Below, one piece after another: positions 20,071 through 29,199 of a stretch of DNA of 64,000 bases. The DNA comes from Oscarella lobularis (taxonomy: Eukaryota; Porifera; Homoscleromorpha; Homosclerophorida; Oscarellidae), in NCBI RefSeq assembly GCF_947507565.1, contig NC_089180.1:3162001-3226000 (forward strand), written 5' to 3'. The position numbers and the translations under genes were made by a program. The first letter of the stretch is position 1, and every line of letters starts with the position of its first letter. Below the pieces are notes generated by a model, which had not been told where the DNA came from, did no database searches, and saw only the letters and a list, made by a program, of their open reading frames with translations.

Positions 20071-20684
20071 TACTCTCTATCTTAGAACCTTCTTGTTATT
20101 CTCTCGGGCGTTTGAAGGAGGCTCCCTGCCATCTCTCTACAGTTTGCCCACCCCATCGTTTACGAAGGATACGAACGAACGAATTTAAAAAGGCGCTATT
20201 TGCGCTATTTTTCGCCGTAGTGTCACAATTACGTCATGAAGTAAGGCTTTGCTTTAGAAACCAAAGACCCATACGAAGCAAAAAAAGAACAGGAGCTTCA
20301 CAAAAACGGAAACGCCCCCACGAACACGTTGAGTTTTCACAGGAATCCCTTCGCTCGCGCGGAGGAAAAACACCGCCTCGCGATAGCCGTTATCTTTTTC
20401 GTTCTCGTTTAGCGCTCCGAAATCCACCGGTCAATATCCCTTACTTTTCGAAGAGCAGAAAAATGAATATTTCCGTTTGATAACATTCGTGCGGCTTTCT
20501 TTGCTATGTTAAAAGGCAAAGGCTTTAATTAAAGTCGTTGCTCTCGTCAACCAGTACAACTTAGGCAACACGATCATCTACATGTTACTTCTAAGGCGTG
20601 AAAAAGTCACGTGGGAGCCCCTTCTTTTGACAATCAGATGTCGCATTCTAAGTTAAGACTGAAGAATTGGTATGTCCTGACAGA
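20071..20684. other. No recognisable gene
   Basis: Possible decayed 5' part of the P-loop gene; frames are broken by frequent stops. Confidence 0.4.
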
Positions 20685-20944
20685 ATCTTCCAAAACAGCA
20701 AAAGTAGTCTATCACGAAGTCCTTTAGCCCCACCTTCCCTCTTTTCTAACCCCAACCCTATCCTGCCAGAATTTTGATGGACCCCATTGTGTCGAATCTT
20801 CACCGTTGCATTGAATCTCCCAAAACAGCAAAAGTGGTCTATCACGAAGTCCTTTAGCCCCAGCTTCCCTCTTTTCTAACCCCAACCTTATCCTGCCAGA
20901 ATTTTGATGGACCCCATTGTGTCGAATCTTCACCGTTGCATTGA
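20685..20944. repeat. Tandem duplication, period 130 bp, two copies
   Basis: The blocks CAAAACAGCAAAAGT, CTATCACGAAGTCC and GATGGACCCCATTGTGTCGA recur exactly 130 bp apart with very few differences, indicating a recent duplication. Confidence 0.85.
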
Positions 20945-21865
<921 letters not shown>

Positions 21866-24800
21866 CCCGGATGCGGCATGGCTTCTAATCTTCCTGGAAA
21901 TTCGCGTACAATTGGGCCAGCAACGTGCCCAATCAACGGTTGTACGTTTGCAGCTGAGTTTTCGATTGTTCTGCAGCATATTCGTCGCTCACATTCGCCT
22001 CTCGATGTTCCGTCGAATTTTGTCGTCTCAAACGGGCTTTCACAATGCCCTACGTGCAAGAACTACTTCAAGAAGATACAATCCCATGTTGCGAGGTGCT
22101 CAAAGCCGAGAAATGCCTCTGCGCTAGAGGCTGAGGGCTTGAATGTGGTTTCCGGCACGGTTCCCTCAGAAGGAGCCCCATCACAATCACAGTACACATT
22201 GCGGGGCTCAAATCACCGCTCGAATGGCACATTGCCGCCTTCGATAGAGGTCCCTGCTCAATCGTCTGCTCAATCGTCTAATGGCACGTCATTGCCGCCA
22301 TCAAGTTGTGCTTCGACTGTGGTTCCATCTCAGTTGTCTGCACCACCGCCGATAGTCGCAAGCTACGAAGAAGGTTTTCAATTTCTTGCCCAGTTGGACT
22401 TCGCCGATCTTGCTTCAACCTTTTCACCGACGACCGAGCACGTCCCTTTGTACCTGCATCCTCTTTTTGGTGACTGTTGCCGCCTGGTTTTTGACGAAAT
22501 AACATCAAACCCGGGGAACATCGATGCGTGGAAGCTTTTCTACCTGTTGCCGAGGCTAATTCTTCAACCGGTTGGGCGGAAATCGTCAACCGAATCTGAT
22601 GAAGCGACCGATCGCAAAACGAGAATGTCTCTCTTTCTTGAACGAAAATGGGGGACGCTTTACTTGTCATCACAATCCGCGATTCCGGAGAATGCCTCGT
22701 CCCGGAGTACCGACGACGAACAGGAAACGGATGAAGTGCTTCTCTCATCTTCGCTGGCTCGGAGCATAGAAAAGAAAGTTCGTCACGGTGAAATTTCACG
22801 CGCCGGTCATCTTCTGACCAGTTCTGGTTTAGCGGCTCCCAACGAAGAAACGTTTCGCAAGTTACAATCAAAACATCCGTCCGCAGAGCCTCCAGACATT
22901 AACAACGTTTCGACTGCTCCCGTGCAAGCGTCACTACAGACAATTCGACAAGTCTTGCGTGAAAGTGCCCGCGGTTCCGGACCAGGGTGCGACGGTTGGC
23001 GCTTCGAACACTTCAAGCTCCTTCTCGAAGATCTTGAATTGTTGTCGGCATTTACAGAAGTGTGCAACTTCGCTTTGCGGGGCGATATTCCACCGACGGC
23101 AGCAACTGCGTTTGCCGGAGCTCGTCTTATTGCACTGGAGAAAGGCAACAACGATGTACGACCGATAGCGGTTGGAAATGTCTTCCGCCGGATTGTTGCA
23201 AAAGCAGCTTGCAACGTGCTTCGTTCCGCTTTTGAGGATTTTTTCTCTCCGTTTCAGTTTGGCGTTGCAACCCCGGGAGGATCGGAGCAGCTTGTGCACC
23301 TTCTCCAAACTGTGGCAAGCCAGAAGCCAGATTGGGTTGTCATGAAAACCGACGCAAAGAACGCCTTTAATTCTGTGTCCCGACAGCGCTTTCTCGACTT
23401 AGTTGGCGAATTGTTTCCGTCATTGTACCCGTTCGTGGCACTCTGCTACGCTTCGCCGCCACTGTTAGTGACAACGATCAACAGAGAAAATGGCGAAATG
23501 AGTTACCACTGCATCGAGTCGCAGGAAGGGGTGCAGCAGGGGGATCCGTTAGGTCCTTTTCTGTTTTCACTCACCTTGCAGTCTTGTCTTGTGAACGCTC
23601 ATGCCGGAATGAGATCGGGATTGGTTGCTAGTTACCTTGATGACGCTGTGATCACGGGCCCGGTTCAGGATGTTACAACGGCGTTTGACACTCTAACGGA
23701 TCAAATGGAAGGCATTGGGCTAGTCATGAGGCGGGATAAGTGCGAGGCCTTTTCTGCTGACCCAACGTTAACGTGGCCGGTGTCAAATGTCCCCTTTTCG
23801 TCATCTGGCATTGTCATTCTCGGTTGTCCTGTTGGCATAGACAGTTTTGTCAAGTCAACGTGCCAGGAGATTGTCGCAAAGGAGAAGGAATTTCTCACTC
23901 GTCTGAAGCAGCTCAAGAATATGCAATCAGCGTCGCTGCTACTCCGCTACTGCGGCATCGGCAGAATTTCTCACCTTCTGCGTTCAATAGCGCCGTCGCT
24001 TCTACACTCTGCTGCTCGTTTTCACGACGAAAACATTTCTGCTTGCCTTCAGTCCTTGATTGGATGCGAATTAAGAGAAAATCAAGTTCTGCAGGCTCAG
24101 CTCCGTCTATCGCAGGGAGGCCTTGGTCTTTCATCGGCACAGGTGACTTCTCATTGTGCTTATCTCGCTTCTTGGGCGTCAACGTTTGATCAGCTGCCGT
24201 CCCGTCTACTACAATTTCGTTCGGACTCGCTTGGGCTGAGCTTCGAGCCCACTCCGGCATTCATGAGTGGTGAGGTCAATTCTGTGCACGAATTCCTTTG
24301 CAACAATTGTCCGGAAGTTGCGAAGTTGTATCCGACATGGGAATCAGTTCTACTAAAACCAGCCAAGTTGCAGAAAAAGCTATCTCACTTGCTGTCAAGG
24401 GAAGATTACGGCAACTTACTGGCAGCAGTTGACCAGAGATCGAAAGCACGCATCCTCAGCGCTAGCAGTTCGGAAGCTGGCGTTTGGCTCGACACCATAC
24501 CAGCTGAGAGGCAACTGTCATTCACAAATGCGGAGTTCCAGACTGCCGTGGCCCTGCGACTGGGTGTGCCTATTCCTCTGCTCCGTGAAGTTCGCCAGTG
24601 CACTTGTGGTGCACAGCCGGATGCGGAAGGATACCACTTGCTAACGTGCCGGCAGGGCGGGGGGGCAACCCGTCGCCACGACGCAATCACATATGCTTGG
24701 GTGTCAATGCTCCGTTCGGTGGGATATCGCTGCGCGGTTGAGCCGGTGGAGCAGTTTGAAGATAAGACGCGCCCTGACATCAGCGTTTACAATTTTCGTG

Positions 24801-24990
24801 ACGGAAAAAAGTTGTTGCTGGATGTCTCTGTCGCTCATCCTCTTCGCTCGTCCTACGTGGCCCAGTCAGCAACCACAGCTGGAAGCAGTGCAGCAAAGCG
24901 CGACACGGAAAAGAGGCAGAAGTACGGCCTCATTGCAGAGAATCTTGGCTACTTGTTCGAGCCACTTGCGTTTGAAGTTTACGGAAGGCG
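21866..24990 (+). mobile_element. R2/NeSL-like LINE family A, 3'-truncated
   Basis: Starts at CCCGGATGCGG right after the TG tract, a boundary supported by a 50-bp fragment with the same start at 61598-61647. It contains zinc fingers, RT, CCHC motif and endonuclease in one frame. Homology to related copies stops at FEVYGR near 24990. Beyond that point the bases belong to the antisense DUF7869-like transposase, so about 80 C-terminal codons and the 3' UTR are missing. Confidence 0.8.
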
Positions 24991-25003
24991 TATAAAATAT
25001 TGA
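21878..25003 (+). CDS. LINE protein: two zinc fingers, RT, CCHC, restriction-like endonuclease
   Basis: I start at the ATG of MASNLPGNSRT, because everything before it is microsatellite. Residues 17-39 form a C2H2 finger (CPINGC...HIRRSH) and 57-74 a CCHC finger (CPTC...HVARC). RT follows, with WVVMKTDAKNAFNSVSR, GDPLGPFLFSLTL and the catalytic YLDD at 586-589. The downstream motif begins CTCGAQPDAEGYHLLTC at about 908. The nuclease has PD at 966-967 and a distal D at 982 (KLLLDVS). No stop or shift interrupts 1041 codons. The last few residues (RIKY) come from neighbouring sequence. The protein would nick target DNA and prime reverse transcription of its own RNA. Loss of the C-terminal tail probably inactivates it despite the clean frame. 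Confidence 0.85.
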   Translation: MASNLPGNSRTIGPATCPINGCTFAAEFSIVLQHIRRSHSPLDVPSNFVVSNGLSQCPTCKNYFKKIQSHVARCSKPRNASALEAEGLNVVSGTVPSEGAPSQSQYTLRGSNHRSNGTLPPSIEVPAQSSAQSSNGTSLPPSSCASTVVPSQLSAPPPIVASYEEGFQFLAQLDFADLASTFSPTTEHVPLYLHPLFGDCCRLVFDEITSNPGNIDAWKLFYLLPRLILQPVGRKSSTESDEATDRKTRMSLFLERKWGTLYLSSQSAIPENASSRSTDDEQETDEVLLSSSLARSIEKKVRHGEISRAGHLLTSSGLAAPNEETFRKLQSKHPSAEPPDINNVSTAPVQASLQTIRQVLRESARGSGPGCDGWRFEHFKLLLEDLELLSAFTEVCNFALRGDIPPTAATAFAGARLIALEKGNNDVRPIAVGNVFRRIVAKAACNVLRSAFEDFFSPFQFGVATPGGSEQLVHLLQTVASQKPDWVVMKTDAKNAFNSVSRQRFLDLVGELFPSLYPFVALCYASPPLLVTTINRENGEMSYHCIESQEGVQQGDPLGPFLFSLTLQSCLVNAHAGMRSGLVASYLDDAVITGPVQDVTTAFDTLTDQMEGIGLVMRRDKCEAFSADPTLTWPVSNVPFSSSGIVILGCPVGIDSFVKSTCQEIVAKEKEFLTRLKQLKNMQSASLLLRYCGIGRISHLLRSIAPSLLHSAARFHDENISACLQSLIGCELRENQVLQAQLRLSQGGLGLSSAQVTSHCAYLASWASTFDQLPSRLLQFRSDSLGLSFEPTPAFMSGEVNSVHEFLCNNCPEVAKLYPTWESVLLKPAKLQKKLSHLLSREDYGNLLAAVDQRSKARILSASSSEAGVWLDTIPAERQLSFTNAEFQTAVALRLGVPIPLLREVRQCTCGAQPDAEGYHLLTCRQGGGATRRHDAITYAWVSMLRSVGYRCAVEPVEQFEDKTRPDISVYNFRDGKKLLLDVSVAHPLRSSYVAQSATTAGSSAAKRDTEKRQKYGLIAENLGYLFEPLAFEVYGRRIKY

Positions 25004-25426
25004 TCCTTTTTTACTTTTTGAAATGTGGCCAAAATCTCTGTCATTTGGTAGATATGTATGCCCCCGGACAAAAAATTTGTGGTCAATTCTTGAAAAAGTC
25101 TCTTCGTTTATCAATGTATTGAAAAGGCTCATCATAACGAAATTTTTGTTTTGGCCGAAACAGCTATCGGAGTAACATATTAGGTGTCGAGCGTCTTCAA
25201 CCCGCGCAGAAACGTGGTTGGACAAACAAGATGCTATTTCGTCAGGACCTCTACCTGCTGTAGATTCATCCCATGCGTAAAGATAAGCAGAGTCATCGCT
25301 CGTATGGTGAATGCCCAGTACGAGTACGTAGAGCTGCCGAAGATAGTACATTCCTGAATGAGTCATTGACGGAACAGGCGAATTCTGCATCATGTCAAAC
25401 GTTAGGACTAACGCTTCTGACTCTGG
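24990..25426 (-). pseudogene. DUF7869-like DDE transposase, catalytic part
   Basis: The minus strand resumes after the nested LINE with ESEALVLTFDMMQNSPVP and continues with YLYAWDESTAGRGPDEIASC, HLICYSDSCFGQNKNFVMMS and FVRGHTYLPNDRDFGHI. The DSC-GQNKN and GH-LPNDRDF motifs are characteristic of DUF7869-type proteins, which I regard as uncharacterised DDE-like transposases of plants and invertebrates. Homology stops at FYTP near 24990, where LINE A begins on the other strand. The C-terminal tail is lost. Confidence 0.65.
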
Positions 25427-25432
25427 TTTTCT
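25427..25432. repeat. Target-site duplication TTTTCT (left)
   Basis: Identical to 26136-26141; borders the 3' end of the nested LINE. Confidence 0.6.
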
Positions 25433-26135
25433 TTATGGTATATCTCTCAACTACACAGTACATATTCTAATAAACACACAGACAGGGTCACTAGGGGGTT
25501 TAGAGGGAATGGTGTGTGGTGAAGCACCTTACATCTACAGGGGAGGGGGAGGGGAGAACAGGGGAATGATGGGTGGGGATAATTAGTTCTACTTTATTAA
25601 GAATTATTCGTGAGTTTGCTCTTTGTAGGCAGACCGCTAGACGCTTGCTCCAGTAGTTGATGAATTTGTTGCGATCATTCATAAAGTCGATCGACGGGCG
25701 CCTCGCTATCTGGTGGAAGAGGCTAGCCGCCGTGGGACTCCACCGGCCAAAAACTTCGACGACGACGGGCTTGAAAAGATATCCCAACGACGTGGCGACT
25801 TGCAGGTACTTTTCGTCCTTTGTCTTATCTCTGTGCGCCGCCGCGTATCCATTCTCATGAGCGCTGCTCGTGACGACTGCTTCGCTAAGCGGGTGGATTA
25901 CACTGATGTCAAGCAGAAGCTTCTTGCCGTTCTCGAAATTATATATTCCGATGTCCGGGCGTTTCTTGTCTTGGAACTCTCTTTCCTGTTCCAGCTCAAC
26001 TCGGTAGTTAACCGACCTGAGCATCTGCTGCCACGTATGCTGCCAGCTATCGTGGCGCCGTATAGGACCGCCATCTTTCGGGCACGTCAGGAGGTGGTAT
26101 CCATCTGCAACTGACTCTGCTCCGCAGTTGCACCG
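25433..26135 (-). mobile_element. 5'-truncated R2/NeSL-like LINE nested in the DUF7869-like gene
   Basis: A 703-bp copy on the minus strand carrying only the C-terminal endonuclease and 3' UTR, flanked by TTTTCT duplications at 25427-25432 and 26136-26141. It opens with RKRCNCGAESVADGYHLLTC, has the nuclease site RPDIGIYNFENGKKLLLDIS, and ends with the complete tail FGRWSPTAASLFHQIARRP absent from LINE A. It joins the host transposase in frame, making a chimeric open frame. Removing it and one duplication would restore continuous host coding. It is a typical target-primed insertion: 5'-truncated, 3' end intact, short duplication. Confidence 0.8.
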
Positions 26136-26141
26136 TTTTCT
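26136..26141. repeat. Target-site duplication TTTTCT (right)
   Basis: Identical to 25427-25432; borders the truncated 5' end of the nested LINE. Confidence 0.6.
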
Positions 26142-26930
26142 AGAGTTGTCGGTATCCTTCTTTAGACTAAGGTATCCCTCACCAGCTAATTTTTGATGCT
26201 CTGCAAGTTGAGCTATAAAGATATCCTTTTTCTCATTTGAGATTTCAGGGTTAGCAGCTGCATTTTTCAAATAGTCGCATTTTTCGCAAGTGTCTGATCT
26301 TGGAAATCCAAAGGAAAGATTAAACTGCTTATTAAAAATCTTCCTATACCTCCATTCTGAAGCCAGCGGTGTTTCTTGAGTGCTTCGTAGAGTTCGACGC
26401 CTTGCAGGTTGATATTTCTCGACGTAAAGCCTGTACACTTCAGCGATGCTCAAATTCTAAGGAAGGTTTTCACGATGCAGATTCTCTGATATAGAGTAGT
26501 GGCTTCGCTGACGAGGAAAACTTTCAATATGCTGCTTTACTTTTTCTATCACGTCGGCAGGAATGGCATTTGGACGAGCAGTGTATTTTCCTCTTTTGTC
26601 AACCGGGACGATTTCTCCAGATGTGATCTTGTTTTGAAGTACTCGAACTCTTTTCGGATTGATCCCGTGAACTGCACAGAAAGGTTTTCGGCAAACTTGA
26701 ATAGACGTTCCGTTCTGCAAACGCAGGTGGTATTCGAAAGAATGTTGTCTTCGAGAACTTTCACGCACTCGCGTTCGGACAACTGGCTTTACGTTGATCT
26801 GACCTGCTAGGTAAATATTTTGCAGATCGTAGCTTTTTGAATTATAGAAAGCCTTAAAAATTCGCTCCGCTTCTTCAGACGATACATTTCGATGGCAACC
26901 GTAGCTGCAGCGGCACGTTATAGCTCTCAT
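26142..26930 (-). pseudogene. DUF7869-like transposase, N-terminal and middle part
   Basis: Two minus-strand frames. From 26930 the protein reads MRAITCRCSYGCHRNVSSEE with clustered cysteines, RLQNGTSIQVCRKPFCAVHG and HIESFPRQRSHYSI, the N-terminal DNA-binding-like region of the family. At about 26455 a stop and shift lead to MSIAEVYRLYVEKYQPARRR and a Cys pair in FPRSDTCEKCDYLKN. The frame ends at KKDTDNSRK, where the LINE interrupts. The Cys-rich head and the CEKCD motif fit the DUF7869 group. Confidence 0.6.
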
Positions 26931-26941
26931 CGTCGTTTTCT

Positions 26942-27315
26942 ACCCTCGTACTTGCAATGGACGTCACGGAAGGAAGCCAGAGAAAGGGAAGAAAGCGTTT
27001 GCGGCAGCCTGACAAGTGGACTAGAAACAAAAACAAGAAGCTGAAAGTTTCCGGTAAAGAATACGTCGATTCTAAAGGGACGAAGCGTTTGCGGCAGCCT
27101 GACAAGTGGACTAGAAACAAAAACAAGAAGCTGAAAGTTTCCGGTAAAGAATACGTCGATTCTAAAGGGACGATTCTCCCTTTAGAATCGACGTATTCTT
27201 TACCGGAAACTTTCAGCTTCTTGTTTTTGTTTCTAGTCCACTTGTCAGGCTGCCGCAAACGCTTTCTTCCCTTTCTCTGGCTTCCTTCCGTGACGTCCAT
27301 TGCAAGTACGAGGGT
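26942..27315. repeat. Inverted triplication of the transposase first exon
   Basis: The sequence encoding MDVTEGSQRKGRKRLRQPDK and RNKNKKLKVSGKEYVDSKG occurs three times: on minus at 27177-27300, on plus at 26957-27082, and partially again on plus at 27083-27170. Left and right arms also share the flank ACCCTCGTACTTGCAATGG, so the inverted repeat covers 26942-27315 with a spacer of about six bases. The arms look identical, so the event is recent or maintained by conversion. It separates the natural first exon from the rest of the gene. Confidence 0.85.
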
Positions 27316-27984
27316 GAATTAAAGTGCGTTAAGAGTCACGTGGTCTTTCAGAACAAAACCTGCTATATCTCCGTTAATCCTTCAGGGATATGCACGAAAT
27401 TTTAACTCATAAACCTCCGACGCCTAAACTTTACTTTCCGGCAGTTAACTCAATTTTGTACAATTTGGCGCTTAGGCCCTTCTTGCACTCAGCCCTTCAA
27501 TTAAGCGTTAAAGATTCTGATAACAAAGTGGAAAAATGCGCAATAATTTCTTGCAGCCTGGCCATCCCCATACCTTAGCACTACACAGCTTTCATCAGGC
27601 ATAGAATGAGGGCTCGGCCGAGGATATCCCAGCAGGAAAGAGCTGGAAGAAAGCGGCATATTTTGTCAGACGGTTTACTGGGCTGTCGTCTTTCAGGATT
27701 CTCGAGGTGTTGTTGACTGCCTCTTATGCTGCTTAAAGTGGAATTTACATCTGCCTAAGTACTCTAAACCTTATCAGAGCCAAAGCATTTCGAAGAACGC
27801 GTCTATAAATTTTCATTGGCTAATGCCTAGTGTTACCTTACTTACGGCGAGCATGCTCAGTGAAAGTTAGTCCTGCTGGCCTCCACAAACATTAAAAATG
27901 GACTTTTACGTTCTTGTAAGGGATCAACGACATGCAGAAGCTTGAAACGTTGTGTTATCCTTCAGTTACTTTACTCAAAACTGT
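27316..27984. other. No recognisable gene
   Basis: Neither strand shows a motif; probably the decayed 5' flank of the DUF7869-like element. Confidence 0.5.
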
Positions 27985-27992
27985 GTGCCATC
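27985..27992. repeat. Target-site duplication GTGCCATC (left) of the P-like element
   Basis: Perfect 8-bp match to 32509-32516. Eight base pairs is the size made by P-element transposases. Confidence 0.9.
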
Positions 27993-28024
27993 ATAGATAG
28001 AAAATAGAGAGAGATAGGCAACTC
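27993..28024 (+). repeat. Left terminal inverted repeat of the P-like element
   Basis: 32 bp matching 32476-32508 inverted, with small differences. A third, similar copy lies alone at 38439-38467. Confidence 0.85.
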
Positions 28025-28037
28025 ACGTGATCACGTG
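28024..28037. promoter_or_regulatory. Palindromic double CACGTG motif near the left end
   Basis: CACGTGATCACGTG is a perfect palindrome with two E-box-like cores. It lies between the terminal repeat and the ATG at 28071, so it could serve the promoter of that gene, transposase binding, or both. A single CACGTG sits at the matching distance from the other end (32463-32468). Confidence 0.45.
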
Positions 28038-28070
28038 ACTGAGTTTGGTACTAGGTGTGTCTCCGTTACG

Positions 28071-29045
28071 ATGGAGGCCTTCAAACACGGTGTTGAGTCG
28101 TTTATTGCTGAAGATGTGTGCACTGGGTATTCTCCGCGTTTCGAGACGGCTTTTGAAATGGCGAAAACGCTCCTCCATCAGCTGGACAGGCCCGTCTGCG
28201 CGTCGCCCGTGAATACCATCGTATCGACGATAGCAGACTGTGTGAAATGCAGTGTCGGCGGCGCGACGGGTTCTATCCAAAGGGAAAAGGCCTCAATCGC
28301 CTTTCAGGAGGCATGCGCAACGGCTCTACTGCTCTACAGGGAGTGTTTGCTAGCATCAATCGACAGCTCCACGTCCGACAGCCTTCTACAGCAGTCCATC
28401 AACGATAGCATTTATAAGGCGGACATTTTGAAGCAATTCGGATGTGAGGGCGTTGACGGTGTTGGTGTCGCGCGGCAGGAACCTTCGGAAATCCAAATAT
28501 CCGGTGATGAATTGAATGCCCTGATGTACATGTGCGGGTTCATTCTTTACAATCTTCTTCGTAAATTTGGGCCGTCCCGAAAGAAAGACAGGAAGGATTT
28601 TTGCGTGATGTTGGAGCAGCTTCGGCAGGAAAATTACTCTGAGAATGCCGCTGGCGATGACGTTGGTGATAGCATTGATTCAGCTGCATGGATTCGGCGG
28701 GCGAATCGGGGTAGCCTTTTCATGGTCAGCGATGAGGCTTTCGATTTCTTTGTGGCTGTGGAGCGACGACTACGGGGTCTTGTGACTCTGATGACGCAAG
28801 GAATCATTCAAGGCGTCCAGGAGCAGATCACCGAGGCGCATGACGTACTCCTCTTCTGGCAGGGGCTTACCCCCGACGCAGATTGCCAGGTGCAGGAGCA
28901 ACTTTTGCATGAAATCATTTCCCTTTTCATTCGTATTCGCGGATTTTCGATAGCTGCGAGTTGGTTGGAACAGTATAAACGGGAAAAGGGTGTTAGAGTT
29001 GCTAAGAGCAGGAGCCTCAGAAAGTCATTGCATACTGAGAAATAA
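28071..29045 (+). CDS. Second gene of the P-like element, function unknown
   Basis: An uninterrupted 324-codon frame. I choose the ATG of MEAFKHGVESFIAEDV, 46 bp inside the terminal repeat; a longer version would need a non-ATG start. The stop overlaps an AATAAA signal. The protein is soluble-looking and largely helical, with no signal peptide, membrane segment, zinc finger or nuclease motif that I can see. Recognisable blocks include FEMAKTLLHQLDRPV, DELNALMYMCGFILYNLLRK, AAWIRRANRGSLFMVSDEAF and a basic tail (KREKGVRVAKSRSLRKS). The middle block (CGF-YNLLRK, then RGSLFMVSD) has the look of a module I associate from memory with uncharacterised invertebrate transposon proteins. Its place inside the element's ends suggests it travels with the transposase as an accessory or regulator. 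Confidence 0.75.
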   Translation: MEAFKHGVESFIAEDVCTGYSPRFETAFEMAKTLLHQLDRPVCASPVNTIVSTIADCVKCSVGGATGSIQREKASIAFQEACATALLLYRECLLASIDSSTSDSLLQQSINDSIYKADILKQFGCEGVDGVGVARQEPSEIQISGDELNALMYMCGFILYNLLRKFGPSRKKDRKDFCVMLEQLRQENYSENAAGDDVGDSIDSAAWIRRANRGSLFMVSDEAFDFFVAVERRLRGLVTLMTQGIIQGVQEQITEAHDVLLFWQGLTPDADCQVQEQLLHEIISLFIRIRGFSIAASWLEQYKREKGVRVAKSRSLRKSLHTEK

Positions 29046-29199
29046 AGAATGATACGCGCTTTAGGAAGTGCTATTAGCAGGGCCAAGTCAACCGTACGGC
29101 TACGGTTGCACAGGGCCCAGTATCCGCTGACCACCACGTGGAGGTTGCACTTCGGGATCACCACCCCTTTCCCCGTCCAACCCTTCATTCCGACTTTTT

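Noticed and set aside
26957..27322. Standalone 121-residue gene on plus
   Set aside because: It is the inverted triplication of the DUF7869-like first exon read through the palindrome.
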